A stretch of DNA of 7,085 nucleotides from the NCBI GenBank assembly GCA_031285115.1, contig JAITWU010000182.1, positions 1 through 7,085 of the forward strand. The letters are read 5' to 3'. The notes under the pieces are model-generated. The model searched no databases. It saw nothing but the letters and a program-made list of their open reading frames with translations, and had not been told where the DNA came from. The position numbers were made by a program, and so were the translations under genes. Below, in pieces: positions 5,938-7,085 of this stretch (position 1 is its first letter; each line of letters starts with the position of its first letter). Source of the stretch: Azonexus sp. (GTDB lineage Bacteria; Pseudomonadota; Gammaproteobacteria; Burkholderiales; Rhodocyclaceae).

Positions 5938-5964
5938 TAACGGCTGATCACGCGCAAAATTTAG
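5937..5964 (-). promoter_or_regulatory. Sigma-28 (FliA) promoter of flgK-flgL-lipoprotein
   Basis: On the - strand the site reads CTAAA (5964-5960), a 15-base spacer, then GCCGTTAT (5944-5937). The FliA consensus is CTAAA-N15-GCCGATAA, so the -35 core and spacing are exact and the -10 matches six of eight, including the invariant GCCG. The site lies in the 60-base flgJ-flgK gap, with a predicted start near 5930, a few bases before the flgK ribosome site. FliA control of hook-associated protein genes is established in enteric bacteria; here it implies late expression of the three downstream genes. Confidence 0.8.
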
Positions 5965-5978
5965 CGCCGCTCAACCGA

Positions 5979-6956
5979 TCAACCAATCAACGCTTGGCGC
6001 AGGGTCGGGCCGTTGATGATGCGAGCGAGTTTGTCGGCGTACATCGGATCAGTGGCATACCCTGCCTGCTGCAAACGTCGAGCAAACTCCGTGCCATCCT
6101 GAGCGCCGATGACGGCGCTGTAGCGGCTGTTGTCGCGCAAGAGGCTCGCGTAATCGCGGAAACTCTCGGCGTAGGAACCGTAGGCGCGAAAGCGTTCAAC
6201 CACTTTTTGCGGCTGACCGTCGATGTATTCCGTCGTGCTCGCTTCAACCGTCGGCCCGTTCCAGTTTTTACCGGCCTTGACGCCGAACAGATTGTGGCTG
6301 GGCGAACCGTCGGCATGGCGGATTTCACTCCGGCCCCAGCCGCTCTCCAGCGCCGAATGAGCGATCAGAAATTGCGGCGGAATGCCGGTCGAGCGCGAGG
6401 CTTCGACGGCATGGGGCCAGACCCGGTTGGTGAAATCGCGGGCCGTCGCCGGGACATCGCCGCCAGCGTCACTATTGCCACCAAAGGCGGTAGTTTTCGC
6501 CGCCGCCGCATAGTCCGCCGAGGTCGGCAGCGCAGAAAGCACGGGCGCATGACGCAAATGCCGCTCGTCAGAAGCGGCAAGCGGCAGCGCCTGAGCGGCA
6601 GCCTTTGCCGCCGCCTCGCCGGGTTTGGCCAATTGCTCGCCGCCGGGCAGATTTTTTCCAAGCTGCTGCTCGATCAATTTGGCAAAGCCGAGCTTGCCGC
6701 TGGCGGCAACGCTCTGCGCCATCTGCTGATCGAGCAGCGAGGTATAGAGGCGGCTCGCGTCGCTGTCGAGCAGGCCATCCTGCGGCACCGTGTCGCGCAT
6801 ACTTTTCATGACCATCTGCACGAACATCTGCTCAAACTGCCGGGACGCCGCCTGCAAGCCTTCTTGCGGATTTTTGGCAAACTGGCCGCGCAAATCCTGG
6901 GCCGATTGCGGATCGAAAGCCGCCCGGTTCGGGGTGTCCTGAATCTTGATCGCCAT
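5979..6956 (-). CDS. flgJ: Flagellar rod cap and peptidoglycan hydrolase FlgJ
   Basis: FlgJ is exported to the periplasm, where its N-terminal domain caps the growing rod and its C-terminal domain opens the peptidoglycan. The 325-residue product has both parts. The rod-binding domain (about 20-100) contains 'QFEQMFVQMVMKSMRDTVPQ', then an Ala-rich linker follows (about 105-170). The glucosaminidase domain (about 172-318) has the catalytic motif 'AHSALESGWG' with Glu204. Glu243 and Tyr300 sit at the same spacing from Glu204 as the functional residues Glu224 and Tyr281 from Glu185 in Sphingomonas FlgJ, as I recall that structure. The dual-domain form is the one typical of beta- and gammaproteobacteria. 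The gene starts 16 bases after the flgI stop with only a weak ribosome site, so it is probably co-transcribed and coupled with flgI. Confidence 0.96.
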   Translation of the reverse strand: MAIKIQDTPNRAAFDPQSAQDLRGQFAKNPQEGLQAASRQFEQMFVQMVMKSMRDTVPQDGLLDSDASRLYTSLLDQQMAQSVAASGKLGFAKLIEQQLGKNLPGGEQLAKPGEAAAKAAAQALPLAASDERHLRHAPVLSALPTSADYAAAAKTTAFGGNSDAGGDVPATARDFTNRVWPHAVEASRSTGIPPQFLIAHSALESGWGRSEIRHADGSPSHNLFGVKAGKNWNGPTVEASTTEYIDGQPQKVVERFRAYGSYAESFRDYASLLRDNSRYSAVIGAQDGTEFARRLQQAGYATDPMYADKLARIINGPTLRQALIG

Positions 6957-6972
6957 AACCCAGATCCCGGCC

Positions 6973-7085
6973 TCAGATCACTTCAAGCTCGGCCCGCAAG
7001 GCGCCCGCCGATTTCATCGCCTGGAGAATCGCCAGCAGATCGAGCGGGTTGGCCCCGAGCGCATTGAGCGCCTTGACCACATCGG
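6973..7085 (-). CDS. flgI: Flagellar P-ring protein FlgI (partial, C-terminus only)
   Basis: Only the last 36 codons and the TGA stop (6973-6975) are in the window; the gene runs off the right edge. The visible peptide includes '[20 protein letters not shown]' and ends in '[10 protein letters not shown]', which is the highly conserved C-terminus of FlgI, the periplasmic ring around the rod in the peptidoglycan layer. It precedes flgJ by 16 bases, the standard flgI-flgJ arrangement. Too little is visible to judge the rest of the gene. Confidence 0.93.
   Translation of the reverse strand, partial: DVVKALNALGANPLDLLAILQAMKSAGALRAELEVI

Noticed and set aside
5971..5990. Short near-repeats of TCAACC/ATCAAC at the flgJ end
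   Set aside because: They are only a few bases long, partly coding for the FlgJ C-terminus, and show no operator-like symmetry.
5994..7067. Long open frame (357 codons) on the + strand
   Set aside because: It is antisense to flgJ and the flgI end, with an Arg/Ala-rich product, no recognisable family and no ribosome site that I could see.

Overview
The window is a flagellar gene region, most likely from a Betaproteobacterium of about 60% GC. The Rhodocyclales are my best guess, from the look of the FlgJ/FlgK/FlgL proteins and the flgIJKL order meeting fliOPQR tail to tail; this assignment is inference and has not been checked by a search.

Layout. Bases 1-135 hold a nested inverted repeat, a dispersed-repeat or MITE-like palindrome made of four small hairpins. 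Bases 136-306 are a comparatively AT-rich leader with a sigma-54-like -24/-12 site and several possible hairpins, but no convincing gene. On the + strand follow fliO, fliP, fliQ and fliR, each joined to the next by a 4-base ATGA stop/start overlap. They encode the membrane core of the flagellar type III export gate and its assembly factor FliO. On the - strand, reading from the right edge, come the 3' end of flgI (P-ring), flgJ (rod cap and muramidase), flgK and flgL (hook-filament junction), and a small unrecognised lipoprotein gene coupled to flgL by another ATGA overlap. The two blocks converge so tightly that the TAG stops of fliR and the lipoprotein gene share the palindrome CTAG at 2484-2487.

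How the genes work together. FliPQR with FliO build the export channel. FlgI and FlgJ complete the rod and the passage through the cell wall. FlgK and FlgL are late substrates of the channel that join hook to filament. A good sigma-28 (FliA) promoter lies between flgJ and flgK, so flgK-flgL-lipoprotein can be expressed as a late class unit separate from flgIJ.

Most notable observation. A small perfect hairpin covers the flgK Shine-Dalgarno sequence. It would be present in read-through mRNA from flgJ but would lose its anti-Shine-Dalgarno half in mRNA begun at the predicted sigma-28 start. This suggests a start-site-dependent translational gate on FlgK. It is a hypothesis drawn from the sequence. 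Most of the window is otherwise ordinary flagellar sequence, and I saw no defence system, CRISPR array, tRNA/rRNA or transposase gene.
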